A stretch of 64,000 nucleotides of DNA, from NCBI RefSeq assembly GCF_024347375.1, contig NZ_AP025470.1, positions 1,302,001 through 1,366,000 of the forward strand. The letters run 5' to 3'. The notes beneath the pieces were generated by a model. That model was not told where the DNA came from. It did no database searches and was given only the letters and a program-made list of their open reading frames with translations. Both the position numbers and the translations under genes were made by a program. Positions 9,313-18,267 of the stretch are shown in pieces; the first letter of the stretch is position 1, and each line of letters starts with the position of its first letter. The DNA comes from Vibrio coralliirubri (GTDB lineage Bacteria > Pseudomonadota > Gammaproteobacteria > Enterobacterales > Vibrionaceae).

Positions 9313-10527
9313 ATGACAGAAACCCTAGTTTCTCCAATGCTCTCTTTTACGATCGCGATTTCGTTACTGTTTATCGGTAAAGGTTTGATTGAGCGATCTG
9401 AAGTATTAAGAAAGTATTCACTGCCAGAGCCTGTGATTGGTGGCTTTGTCTGCGCAGCGACCGTAGCGGCGCTTTACTATATTTTTGAAATCCAAATCAC
9501 TTTTAGCCTAGATGTCAGAGACTTTTTGCTTCTCTACTTTTTTGCTGGCATCGGGCTCCAAGCGGATATTAAAACGCTGATTAAAGGCGGGCGACCGTTG
9601 TTCATCCTACTGTGTCTTGCTGCCATTTTTATCGTGTTGCAAAACGTAGTCGGAATGGCAGTCGCTTCTGGCTTTGGAATGGATGCGAAAGCAGGCTTGC
9701 TGTCCGGCTCTGTTAGTTTAATAGGCGGCGTAGGCACAACGTTAGCGTGGGCGCCAATGTTTGTGGAAGAGTTTGGTATTGCTAACGCGCTCGAACTTGG
9801 TGTCGCTTCAAACACGGTTGGTTTAATTGCAGCGTGTGTGATTGGTGGCCCGATAGCCAACTACCTACTCAATAAACACAAAGTGAGCCCTTCTAATGAA
9901 GAAGAGGTCACGGTTGGTGCATTCCAAGAGAGTGAAACAAAAACAGAGCTAAGCCACTACGGCGTTCTATGGGCATGGTTGATTCTTAACTTAACACTGA
10001 TGCTGGGTTACAGTTTGAGTGAAGTTATCGACTCAATGGGCCTAAAACTGCCATTATTCGTTAGCTGTTTAATCGCAGGTATCCTAATCGGAAACGTCGG
10101 TCGAGCACTGTTTAAGAAGCGTCGTACACAAGAGAAAATCGCTCAAGGTCGAAAAGGTTTAGCGATGATCTCTGATATCTGCTTAGGCATGTTCTTAACC
10201 ATGGCATTGATGGGACTTCGCATCTGGGATCTTGATGGGTTGTTTGGCTACATCTCTGTGGTCATGAGTATCCAGATCTTGCTTTCCCTGTTGTTTACTG
10301 TGTTTGTCGTTTATTACTTGATGGGAAGAAACTACGACTCTGTGGTGATATGTTCAGGCTTCGGTGGTATCACTCTAGGCTCGACCGCAACAGCAATTGT
10401 GAACATGACCGCAGTCACTCATCGCTATGGCGCAAGCCCACAAGCGTTCATTGTGGTGCCATTAGTATGTGGTTTCTTTGTTGATTTGATCAACGCGCTA
10501 GTGATCAGTTTCTTTGTTGGTATGTAG
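9313..10527 (+). CDS. gltS: GltS, sodium/glutamate symporter
   Basis: Na+-coupled L-glutamate uptake carrier of the ESS family in the inner membrane. The 404-residue length matches the family (about 400) and the protein is almost entirely hydrophobic helices arranged as two inverted repeats. Each repeat carries a glycine-rich signature: GSVSLIGGVGTTLAW near residue 137 and GFGGITLGSTATAIVNMTA near 355. A hydrophilic loop with NKHKVSPSNEEE sits in the middle. It is monocistronic, with an AT-rich upstream region of about 220 bp and no operator I can name. Confidence 0.95.
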   Translation: MTETLVSPMLSFTIAISLLFIGKGLIERSEVLRKYSLPEPVIGGFVCAATVAALYYIFEIQITFSLDVRDFLLLYFFAGIGLQADIKTLIKGGRPLFILLCLAAIFIVLQNVVGMAVASGFGMDAKAGLLSGSVSLIGGVGTTLAWAPMFVEEFGIANALELGVASNTVGLIAACVIGGPIANYLLNKHKVSPSNEEEVTVGAFQESETKTELSHYGVLWAWLILNLTLMLGYSLSEVIDSMGLKLPLFVSCLIAGILIGNVGRALFKKRRTQEKIAQGRKGLAMISDICLGMFLTMALMGLRIWDLDGLFGYISVVMSIQILLSLLFTVFVVYYLMGRNYDSVVICSGFGGITLGSTATAIVNMTAVTHRYGASPQAFIVVPLVCGFFVDLINALVISFFVGM

Positions 10528-10627
10528 CGCTAATTAAGAGCTATTTTCTTCAACTCAAAAGCTTAGTGATGTTTTTACCGAATTTGCTTTAACACTGTTT
10601 AGTGATTGATTATTTAGAGGTGTAGAA

Positions 10628-11413
10628 ATGAATTCGGTATCGAATGAATTGAACCAAAATTGGAAAAAAATAGATTGGGTGTTAACCGATGTGGATGACA
10701 CCTTAACGTGGCAAGGTCAACTGCCGCCTGAAACCTTGATCGCTTTAAGCAAGCTTCGTGATTCGGGAAAAAAAGTGGTTGCGGTAACGGGCGCTTGTGC
10801 AGGTTGGTGTGATCACATTGCTCAGTTGTGGCCTGTTGATGCGGTTCTCGGTGAGAACGGCGCGTTTATTATGGAAAAGAAAAATGGCTATCTGACATTG
10901 CGTTCTGATGTTCCTTTACCAGAAATCAGTGCCAATCAGAGTAAGCTGAAAGAACAAGTATTGGCTATTTTGGGCGATTACCCAGAGCTCAGTTTAACGC
11001 TGGATCAGTCTTACCGCCTGTGTGAGGTTGCAATCGATATCGGTCAAAACCGTCCTAAAGTCGACGATGCCATTATCGAAGAGATTGTCTCTAAGATTCA
11101 CGCGTTAGGTGCACATGCGACAGCAAGCTCTATTCACATCAATGCTTGGTATGGTGAGCACTCTAAGAAAGCGACATCGACCGCTTTTCTTAAGGAGAAG
11201 GGGTTATCTGACCAAGAGATACTTGAGCGTAGTTGCTATGTCGGTGACTCGATGAACGACCAATATATGTTTGAAATTTTGCCGAACAGTGTCGGTGTGG
11301 CAAACATCCAGCATTACTGGGCGCGACTTGAGCATCATCCATCAGTGGTGATGAGCAAGCCGGGCGGGTACGGTTTCTCAGAGTTTGTAGACAAGTTACT
11401 TGCATTAAAATAG
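10628..11413 (+). CDS. HAD-superfamily phosphatase (Cof/IIB-like)
   Basis: Cytosolic HAD hydrolase of 261 residues. Motif I is TDVDDTLTW (Asp nucleophile about residue 21), motif II VTGACAG, and motif IV YVGDSMNDQYMFE, which supplies the Mg2+-binding acids. The cap between motifs II and IV resembles subclass IIB (Cof/SPP/MPGP). Substrates in this group are usually sugar phosphates, but nothing here fixes the substrate. An AGAGG RBS precedes ATG 10628. It lies 100 bp after gltS and may be transcribed with it; it ends at its own terminator. Confidence 0.85.
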   Translation: MNSVSNELNQNWKKIDWVLTDVDDTLTWQGQLPPETLIALSKLRDSGKKVVAVTGACAGWCDHIAQLWPVDAVLGENGAFIMEKKNGYLTLRSDVPLPEISANQSKLKEQVLAILGDYPELSLTLDQSYRLCEVAIDIGQNRPKVDDAIIEEIVSKIHALGAHATASSIHINAWYGEHSKKATSTAFLKEKGLSDQEILERSCYVGDSMNDQYMFEILPNSVGVANIQHYWARLEHHPSVVMSKPGGYGFSEFVDKLLALK

Positions 11414-11455
11414 CACTCGGTTGGCGGTTTTAACTGCCGATGATTAACATCAAAC

Positions 11456-11491
11456 ACAGCTCATTTCTTCGTTGAATTGAGCTGTTTTTTT
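11456..11491 (+). terminator. Terminator after HAD gene
   Basis: ACAGCTCA and TGAGCTGT pair around a 14-nt loop and run into seven T residues. Confidence 0.75.
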
Positions 11492-11673
11492 GTTTTATCA
11501 CAAGAGAAGTGTTCGCTTCTTCAGATGGCTTGTTAGCCTTTTTTAAATACTTCTGTTGGTGACTCAGCCCACAACTTGCAAACTTGTTGTGTCGATAACT
11601 CAATTCCTAGATGGGCAAATGAGAAAATTGTGAGACGCTTGATTAAGTGTCAGTCGAATCACAAGGAAGTTGA

Positions 11674-12600
11674 ATGCACCACTTTAATATCCGCGCTCTC
11701 GAGTACTTAAACGCGTTATCAAAATACGGGTCGTTACGTAAGGCATCGAAGATGATGAACGTTGATCCTGCGGCAATGAGTAGAATGCTGACACAGTTAG
11801 AAGCGCAAGCGGAAATGAAAGTATGGGAGCGCAACAACCGCCAATCACTGTTAACCGAAGCGGGTAATGAACTGTTGAATTACTACCGTTCAATTGTTCG
11901 TGGAGAGGCCGCTGTACTTGCTCGACTAACCAAGCTTAAAAACCTCAAAGGAGGTAATGTCAGCATTGCCATCGGTGAAGGGTTTATTACCAACTTGGTG
12001 TCAAAGCCGATGCAAACCTTCATGACTCGTTATCCTGATATTAATCTTTCTATTGAGATTGCTGGGGCATTGGATGCAGTCAAGATGTTGGAAGATCAGC
12101 AGATAGACTTTGCGATAACTTATGCCTCTGCACCGCACCCTAAACTGCACTCCCACGTTGAACGCAGCCATCCGCTCGAATTGATTGCTCCTAAGGGGCA
12201 TTTCCTTACGATGAAAGAAGCACCAGTGGTAATGCAAGATATTCAAGACGCTTCTCTCGCCTTGATCGATAACTCGACCGGTATGGGGAGGCTGGTAAAG
12301 CAGGCTGAACAAATTTCCCATCTTACCTTGCAGCCAAAACTTCAAACTAACTCAGTCACGGCACTGACTAACTTCGTTTCAGCAGGGTTGGGTGTAACTT
12401 TTATGCCTAAGCTCACTGTGATCGATGAGATTAAGTCAGGGCAGATAGAAGTGGTTGCGACCGAGTTGGAGATGCTATCGAAGGCGACGGTTAAGGTTCA
12501 ATCTTTGAAAGGCCGTGCACTCACGCTACAAGCCGAAACCTTGTTGGATTTCTTGCTCGAGAACGCCACTTTCTTGAGTCATGACGCTTACAATATCTAG
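11674..12600 (+). CDS. LysR-family transcriptional regulator
   Basis: DNA-binding regulator of 308 residues. The N-terminal winged HTH (about 5-65; SLRKASKMMNVDPAAMSRML) and the C-terminal substrate-binding-type effector domain (about 90-290; VSIAIGEGF, FVSAGLGVTFMPK) are standard for LysR. Its HTH (DPAAMSRML) is less typical than the usual QPAVSRQI. It is transcribed toward dadA, 225 bp upstream of it, so control of D-amino-acid catabolism is possible, but that is only positional inference. Confidence 0.9.
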   Translation: MHHFNIRALEYLNALSKYGSLRKASKMMNVDPAAMSRMLTQLEAQAEMKVWERNNRQSLLTEAGNELLNYYRSIVRGEAAVLARLTKLKNLKGGNVSIAIGEGFITNLVSKPMQTFMTRYPDINLSIEIAGALDAVKMLEDQQIDFAITYASAPHPKLHSHVERSHPLELIAPKGHFLTMKEAPVVMQDIQDASLALIDNSTGMGRLVKQAEQISHLTLQPKLQTNSVTALTNFVSAGLGVTFMPKLTVIDEIKSGQIEVVATELEMLSKATVKVQSLKGRALTLQAETLLDFLLENATFLSHDAYNI

Positions 12601-12825
12601 GCTTAATCGATTTACCTAGCGACTCCGATCTAAGCTTTCAAATACCGCCAATATCACACTTCCAAACTGCCGAATTCGTTTTTAAGTCGAATTGATTTTT
12701 TGTCAACGCGCTATCTATTGTTAAGTCAACACGAGCGGAATAAGTTACAAATCATTAACGAAACGAGTTTTAGACTGACAGCTGTGTTCGACAGGTTTGG
12801 CTTTGTCGGGCATTAGGGGAAGAGA

Positions 12826-14079
12826 ATGGAAGTTATTGTAATTGGCAGTGGTGTTATTGGATTGACCAGCGCATGGTACTTGGCAAAAGAAGGTCACTCG
12901 GTCACGGTTATTGATCGTCAAGATAGCAGTGGCAAAGAAACCAGTTTTGCGAATGCCGGGCAAATTTCTTACGGTTATTCATCACCATGGGCGGCGCCGG
13001 GCATCCCTTTGAAAGCGATGAAATGGCTTACCCAAGAACATGCGCCACTTAAAGTGAAGCCTTCTCTTTCTCCAGAGTTAATGTCTTGGGCGACTAAGAT
13101 GCTCGCCAACTGTAATGAAGCCAAGTACGCACAGAATAAATCGCGGATGTTGCGAGTCGCTAACTACAGCCGAGATTGCCTGACTCACCTAAGAACCAGT
13201 GAACAACTGGCTTATGAAGGTAGGCAGAAAGGCACGCTACAAGTGTTTCGAAGCGAAAAGCAATTGGACGCTATTCAGCAGGATATGAAGCTATTAACAG
13301 AGAGTGGAATCAAACATTCGCTGTTTGATGTTGAACAGTGTCTGGCAGTGGAGTCGGGCTTAGCAGACGTGAAAGATAAGCTGGTGGGCGGCCTGTATTT
13401 ACCACACGATGAAACCGGTGATTGTCATCAGTTCTGTTTAACCCTGACTGAGAAAGCCAAGCAAATCGGCGTTCAGTTCGTGTTTGATACTGAAGTGGTC
13501 AAGCTCAATCATCAGAATCAAACCATTGAGAGTATTACCACGACTCAAGGCGAGTTCAAAGCGGATGCTTACGTGGTTGCTTCAGGAAGTTATTCTCGAG
13601 AATTGCTGAAGCAAGTCGATTTGTCGATACCGGTTTACCCAGTGAAAGGGTATTCGTTAACACTACCGATCGTGAATGCAGATAAGTCACCAACCTCGAC
13701 TGTGATGGATGAAACTTACAAGGTAGCGATGACGCGATTTGATGATCGTATTCGCATTGCAGGGACAGCAGAACTTGCGGGGTTTAATTACCTTATCCCT
13801 GAAAAACGCAAAGCCACGATTGATATGGTGATTAAAGATCTTTTCCCACAAGCGGGGGACTTTTCTAAAGCCGAATACTGGACTGGGTTACGACCAATGA
13901 CACCAGATGGTACGCCTATCATAGGAAAGACGCCTATCAAGAACCTATTTACAAATACTGGACATGGGACATTAGGTTGGACAATGGCATGTGGCTCAGG
14001 AAAGATCTTGGCAAGCGTGGTCAGTGGCTCAGCTAGTGATATCAAAACTGATGACTTAAGTATCCACCGCTATTTGTAG
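12826..14079 (+). CDS. dadA: DadA, D-amino acid dehydrogenase small subunit
   Basis: FAD flavoprotein that oxidatively deaminates D-amino acids, chiefly D-alanine, at the inner membrane. The 417-residue protein opens with the dinucleotide motif VIGSGVIGLTSAWYL, then the DadA hallmark SFANAGQISYGYSSPWAAPG. It ends with GLRPMTPDGTPIIG and NTGHGTLGWTMACGSG, which contact FAD. An RBS (GGGGAAGAG) precedes ATG 12826. No alanine racemase gene follows, unlike the dadAX operon of enterics. Confidence 0.95.
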   Translation: MEVIVIGSGVIGLTSAWYLAKEGHSVTVIDRQDSSGKETSFANAGQISYGYSSPWAAPGIPLKAMKWLTQEHAPLKVKPSLSPELMSWATKMLANCNEAKYAQNKSRMLRVANYSRDCLTHLRTSEQLAYEGRQKGTLQVFRSEKQLDAIQQDMKLLTESGIKHSLFDVEQCLAVESGLADVKDKLVGGLYLPHDETGDCHQFCLTLTEKAKQIGVQFVFDTEVVKLNHQNQTIESITTTQGEFKADAYVVASGSYSRELLKQVDLSIPVYPVKGYSLTLPIVNADKSPTSTVMDETYKVAMTRFDDRIRIAGTAELAGFNYLIPEKRKATIDMVIKDLFPQAGDFSKAEYWTGLRPMTPDGTPIIGKTPIKNLFTNTGHGTLGWTMACGSGKILASVVSGSASDIKTDDLSIHRYL

Positions 14080-14102
14080 CGAGATGATGCAGTGATAATT
14101 AA

Positions 14103-14136
14103 ACAACCCCATTCTTAAGTTTTCGAATGGGGTTGT
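14103..14136. terminator. Convergent terminator between dadA and the dienelactone hydrolase gene
   Basis: ACAACCCCATTC pairs perfectly with GAATGGGGTTGT. The T run is better on the minus-strand side (TTTAATT). Confidence 0.65.
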
Positions 14137-14154
14137 GGGTTCTGAGGGAGAAGA

Positions 14155-14892
14155 TTATCTGGTGGTGGTTTCTAGCACATGGGTAAATCTATCCCAGGAT
14201 TTTTGGTCAGCTTCTTGTTGATAGTTGTTTGAGCCGAATACGGTAAAGGCATGCGGCGCACCACTGTAGGTGATCATTTCATGCGGAACCTTGGTTGTTT
14301 CAAGCTGAGCAGCGAGGCTGCCGAAGTCTTCCATTGAGATCATGGCGTCAGCTGTGCCATGGAACACGACAACAGGAGCTTTGGTCTGGGAGTAGTCTTG
14401 TCCTTTCGGTGTTGATAAACCGCCATGGAAGGTGACATAAGCTTTCGATGGGATACCCGCACGAGCGGCTTCTAAAACGGCTGCGCCACCAAAACAGTAA
14501 CCCATCATCACGTTGTTATCTAAGTTACCACCAAGCCTTTTCGCTTCCATTGCTCCCGCGCTGAGTAGCGCACGCATTTTTTCTCTGTCTTTATACAGAT
14601 CGCCTGTGTGTTGCTTTTTATCTTTCACTTCGGTCGGGCGAATGCCTTTACCAAATAGGTCGATGGCGAACACGTTGTAACCGAGCTCGTTGAGCATCTC
14701 AGAACGTTTCTTTTCGTAATCGGTTAAGCCATCCCAATCGTGTATTAGCAGTACCAAAGGCGCTTGGTCACTGGCTTCACTCCAATAACCTTCGTAATCC
14801 ATTCCATCGACTTGGTAAGTGACGTTTTCTCCTGATATCGCAGAGAAGGGCAGTAAAACTGAAAACAGGCCGAGCGTAGTAAGTTTTCGCAT
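14155..14892 (-). CDS. Secreted dienelactone-hydrolase-family protein
   Basis: Alpha/beta hydrolase of 245 residues with an N-terminal signal peptide (MRKLTTLGLFSVLLPFSAIS). Segments match the dienelactone hydrolase family: LVLLIHDWDGLTDYEKKR, the nucleophile elbow MGYCFGGAAVLEAAR (Cys in place of Ser, as in true DLH), PVVVFHGTADAMIS for the acid, and GAPHAFTVFG for the histidine. The Cys-Asp-His triad therefore looks complete. ATG 14892 has AAGGAA 9 nt upstream and begins the signal peptide; a longer frame upstream is unlikely. The substrate is unknown; periplasmic location is inferred. Confidence 0.88.
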   Translation of the reverse strand: MRKLTTLGLFSVLLPFSAISGENVTYQVDGMDYEGYWSEASDQAPLVLLIHDWDGLTDYEKKRSEMLNELGYNVFAIDLFGKGIRPTEVKDKKQHTGDLYKDREKMRALLSAGAMEAKRLGGNLDNNVMMGYCFGGAAVLEAARAGIPSKAYVTFHGGLSTPKGQDYSQTKAPVVVFHGTADAMISMEDFGSLAAQLETTKVPHEMITYSGAPHAFTVFGSNNYQQEADQKSWDRFTHVLETTTR

Positions 14893-15020
14893 GCGTAATT
14901 CCTTTCGATGACAATTGACGTTCCAATCGAAAGTATAGATAACGCGCTGATTCTCGCCAGATTTCTGCATCTAATTTGAAGTGTAAGAGTAGAGGTGAAA
15001 AATGAAGGGGAAATGCTAAA

Positions 15021-15051
15021 ACAACCATCACGTATGAATTGTGATGGCTGT
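15021..15051 (-). terminator. Terminator after the ACC-deaminase-like gene
   Basis: On the minus strand ACAGCCATCAC pairs with GTGATGGTTGT and is followed by TTTTAG, downstream of the gene ending at 15113. Confidence 0.7.
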
Positions 15052-15112
15052 TTAACAGAGTTCTCAGATTTCGGAAATTTGTATATCCAGATCTAGGTGC
15101 GAGGGAATGCAA

Positions 15113-16042
15113 TTACCAAGAAGCGTTGGTCGTGCTACGGCACATATCTGGATATTTTCGCTGGTAGCGCGGCAACATCGACTCATTACCTAAGATACCG
15201 CCTTGATGGATATAGATGACAGTTTTGGTTGGGTTCTCTTCTTGCCATTGCTCTAAGCATTGCCACATCAATGGGTCATAGAGCAGGTCGAATTCAATAT
15301 CAGTCTGTTCTTGTAGATCCAACCAAGTTTGATAGTCCTGTTGGTACAACTTACCAAAGTGGTGTTTGGCTTTAAGCGGTAAGATCTGCGGGTGATCGGT
15401 TTCGCCGAGTTCATTGAACTGCTGTGTTAAGTAATCACTGCCGCCAACACATGCACAGGTTAACACCGGGATATTGTGCAGTTTTAAATGCTTATGAAGA
15501 TAGAGAGCTGTGCTGCCTGTCCCTGCGGGGAGTGCCACCACAAAATCGTGTTGGTTTTCGAAACGCGTCCAGCTGAGTATTTCAATCGCCAGTTGCTTCA
15601 CGCCGTATTCAGAAAGCTGAGAGCGTCCACCTTCTGGTAATACAATGCATTGTGAGTCAGGTTGTCTTACTTGCTCAATATACTCTTGTGGATGAAGCTC
15701 AGTGCCTGTTTCTTTGACTGAAATAACCTTAGCCCCAAGATCGATAGCGCCACGGTAGTTGCCGAGTGGGCGTTCTTGTAGCCATTGAGGCAGGTGGTCA
15801 ACGTAAAACTCAAGCGTCCAGCCTTTGATTTTCGCAAGTGCGGCGAGTGAGAACAAGGAGTTAGCTTGAGCGGAGCCATAGCTTATTAGAGTGGTGGTGT
15901 TTGGGCTATCGTCTTCCAATAGCTTCATGAACTTTCTGGCTTTGTTGCCGCAAAAGTGGGAGTGAAGCTGATCGTCACGCTTTAAGAAAAAGGTGTGCTC
16001 GTTGTATTGATGTTGAGTTACAGGGCTATTATTTAGTTTCAT
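15113..16042 (-). CDS. PLP enzyme of the ACC deaminase / D-cysteine desulfhydrase family
   Basis: Fold-type II PLP enzyme of 309 residues. FLKRDDQLHSHFCGNKARKF carries the probable Schiff-base lysine (about Lys34). SYGSAQANSLFSLAALA forms the phosphate/substrate region and ALPAGTGSTALYLH the glycine-rich PLP-phosphate loop, as in ACC deaminase and D-cysteine desulfhydrase. The exact substrate cannot be read from sequence. An ATG at 16078 would start inside a terminator hairpin (16053-16080), so ATG 16042 is preferred. The neighbouring DLH-like gene lies downstream on the same strand, but a terminator separates them. Confidence 0.85.
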   Translation of the reverse strand: MKLNNSPVTQHQYNEHTFFLKRDDQLHSHFCGNKARKFMKLLEDDSPNTTTLISYGSAQANSLFSLAALAKIKGWTLEFYVDHLPQWLQERPLGNYRGAIDLGAKVISVKETGTELHPQEYIEQVRQPDSQCIVLPEGGRSQLSEYGVKQLAIEILSWTRFENQHDFVVALPAGTGSTALYLHKHLKLHNIPVLTCACVGGSDYLTQQFNELGETDHPQILPLKAKHHFGKLYQQDYQTWLDLQEQTDIEFDLLYDPLMWQCLEQWQEENPTKTVIYIHQGGILGNESMLPRYQRKYPDMCRSTTNASW

Positions 16043-16052
16043 CGCACTTAGA

Positions 16053-16080
16053 CAAAATGCTGACTCAAGAGCCAGCATTT
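16053..16080 (-). terminator. Terminator of the two-component operon
   Basis: On the minus strand AAATGCTG and CAGCATTT pair around a 12-nt loop, followed by TGTC. It lies about 90 bp after the sensor kinase stop and just before the next gene. Confidence 0.65.
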
Positions 16081-16169
16081 ATAGTTCAAATAAGACTGAC
16101 GAGTATCTAGTAGCTAGGGACTGCTGTAAACCAACTAAATCAAGTTTTCGTTCGATATTGAGCCCCGAA

Positions 16170-17468
16170 CTACGAATGCGTTTGCTCTGAGATTGATGTG
16201 GATAGATCGGTTTGAAAGGTGATTTTAGCGGTACATCCACCACAACTGCGATTGGCCAACTCAAAGCCCCATTGGAAGCGTTGGCATAAGTCCTCGACAA
16301 TCAATAAACCTAACCCATGCCCATTTGGATTGTACTGTTCTTGGAGGCCTTCGCCTTGATCTTCAATCACAACACTCTCTTGGGACAGAGTGACTGTTAC
16401 GGTGCCACTATTGGTCGCTGCAATGGCATTTCTTAACAAGTTGCCGACCAACATATTCATTATCGCGCTGGTGGCTTGAATGGTCGGTTCGGATTGAACG
16501 TGCATGGAAATTTCGACGTCTTTCTCATCCGCCTGTGCTGAGTTTTTTGAGACGATAGCCTCTAACTCTTGTTGGCTAAACAGTCGCAGTGGCGCATCGT
16601 CACTGTTTCTTTCGTAACGCACCAGGCCTAGTAGGGCATCGACCATCTCCGACATCTGAACAATGGCTTCATCAATGCGCTCAATCTGGCGAGATTGAAA
16701 CTCGGTGGTTTCGCTTCTTAGTAGCAATTTATTTGCGCCACGAGCGACCGTTAACGGTGTTCTCAATTCGTGACTTGAGTAACGAGCAAACGCCTGTTCA
16801 CGCTTGAGTAAGGAATTGATTTCTCTTCGATACTGATTGAGTTGGTTAGTGAGCTGACGAAACTCAACCGCGGCGTCGTCATTGACACTAAATTCTTCAT
16901 TGAGGTTAAGCTTATTCGATTCCAGTTGTTCGGAAATAGAATTGAAGGGTTCAATTAGCCGTTTAGATAATCGATAGAGCAGAGCACCAAAGCTAAAAAT
17001 TAGAATAGAGAGCAGAGTCAGTACAAAAGTGGTCGCATACACCAATTCGTAAACATCAATTTCGACACGGTCAATCTCGGAAAGTAGGATTATCGGATGG
17101 GTTTCTCCCTCATCAGAATACTCTCCCACATACACCATTCGTGATTCAGGCTCTTCACCCACCTCGCCAACAAAGCTTTCTTTGTCTTTAATGTACTTGA
17201 GGTATTCTGCAGGTATCAATGAAGGGTCGTTGTAAGCAATCGTCAGGTCATCAATTCTTAACTCACCGCTTTCGCCTGCTTGGAATAAACCAACTGCATA
17301 GTTACGGTCAATCAGGATGCGTCTTTCACCGACGCGATCTTCTGACATGTAGAGTGCAGCAATAAAAACTAAATAGACAAAGGCCGATACAATCACGGCC
17401 ATTAACCCAAAGAAAACCGCTAAGCGGCCGGTTAGGGTTTTGGTGCTCGTGAGAACATTTAAAATCAA
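16170..17468 (-). CDS. Two-component sensor histidine kinase
   Basis: Inner-membrane kinase of 432 residues. TM1 at about 14-38, an acidic periplasmic domain (about 45-135; rich in Glu and Asp, such as VGEVGEEPE and YSDEGETH), TM2 at about 143-166, HAMP, HisKA with YSSHELRTPLTV (His233), and HATPase_c with NLLRNAIAA and EDQGEGL..GHGLGLLIV. The acidic sensor patch recalls PhoQ-type surfaces that sense cations or cationic peptides; this is inference. Its start overlaps the regulator gene's stop by 4 bp. The glycosyltransferase operon diverges from this pair. Confidence 0.9.
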   Translation of the reverse strand: MILNVLTSTKTLTGRLAVFFGLMAVIVSAFVYLVFIAALYMSEDRVGERRILIDRNYAVGLFQAGESGELRIDDLTIAYNDPSLIPAEYLKYIKDKESFVGEVGEEPESRMVYVGEYSDEGETHPIILLSEIDRVEIDVYELVYATTFVLTLLSILIFSFGALLYRLSKRLIEPFNSISEQLESNKLNLNEEFSVNDDAAVEFRQLTNQLNQYRREINSLLKREQAFARYSSHELRTPLTVARGANKLLLRSETTEFQSRQIERIDEAIVQMSEMVDALLGLVRYERNSDDAPLRLFSQQELEAIVSKNSAQADEKDVEISMHVQSEPTIQATSAIMNMLVGNLLRNAIAATNSGTVTVTLSQESVVIEDQGEGLQEQYNPNGHGLGLLIVEDLCQRFQWGFELANRSCGGCTAKITFQTDLSTSISEQTHS

Positions 17469-18142
17469 TTCGATGACTCCAGACGGAATCCAACTTTAGG
17501 GACGGTAATTAGCATCTGAGTATCAAAGGGCTTGTCGAGTTGGTTACGTAATTGATAGATGTGACTGCGCAACACGTCATTGTTGGGTTCGTCTTCTTCC
17601 CAGAGTTTGTAGGAGATATCTTCGCGAGTAACCACTTCAGGTGCTTTTTGGCACAACATCTCAAGGATGGTGTAAGTGGTTGGATTGAGTGCAAGCAACT
17701 TATCTTGGCGGTAAGCTTTACGCGTTTTTTGGTCGATAGTGAGTTCATCAAACTGCAATTTAGAAGACGCCACTTTTCCGCGGTAACGACGAACCAATGC
17801 GTTCATTCTCGCTTCTAAAATATCCAAATCGAAAGGCTTGGTTAGGTAATCATCGGCACCGTGTTCAAACCCTTTCAACATGTCTTCACGGCTATCAAGC
17901 GCGGTAAGCATCAGGATCGGGGTTGTGTTGCCTTGGTCTCTTAGCTTGTTACAAACCGTTAGGCCGTCCATTCTCGGTAGCATCAGATCTAATATGATGA
18001 TATCAAAAGAGTTATCCATCGCGAGTTGCAAGCCAAGCTCACCGTTGTCCGCGTAATCGAGCTCCATCCCAATGCACTCAAAATAATCAAATAATACGCC
18101 TGCAATTTCTCGGTTATCTTCGACTAATAGAACTCGTTTCAT
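17465..18142 (-). CDS. OmpR/PhoB-family response regulator
   Basis: DNA-binding response regulator of 225 residues. The receiver domain (1-118) has the acidic pair at Glu8-Asp9, phospho-acceptor Asp52 in ILDLMLPRMDG and LTKPF at the conserved Lys. The C-terminal winged helix (about 130-223) has LTIDQKTRKAYR, LNPTTYTILEMLC and LRSHIYQLRNQLDKPF. ATG 18142 with GAGAA upstream is preferred to ATG 18154. First gene of a two-gene operon with the kinase (4-bp overlap), separated by about 110 bp from the divergent glycosyltransferase genes, which are its most likely targets. Confidence 0.92.
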   Translation of the reverse strand: MKRVLLVEDNREIAGVLFDYFECIGMELDYADNGELGLQLAMDNSFDIIILDLMLPRMDGLTVCNKLRDQGNTTPILMLTALDSREDMLKGFEHGADDYLTKPFDLDILEARMNALVRRYRGKVASSKLQFDELTIDQKTRKAYRQDKLLALNPTTYTILEMLCQKAPEVVTREDISYKLWEEDEPNNDVLRSHIYQLRNQLDKPFDTQMLITVPKVGFRLESSN

Positions 18143-18267
18143 TTTGATTCTCATACAGAAATAGACGGTAACATTATCCTGAGTGAGCGTGAAAAATATG
18201 TCAATAACATAACTTTCACTTATGAGGGGGTAGATTGGATTCAGATTAAAAAATAGAAGAACGTATT

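Noticed and set aside
16079..16300. 73-residue minus-strand frame at the end of the sensor kinase gene
   Set aside because: Overlaps the kinase coding region in another frame and the terminator; no RBS.
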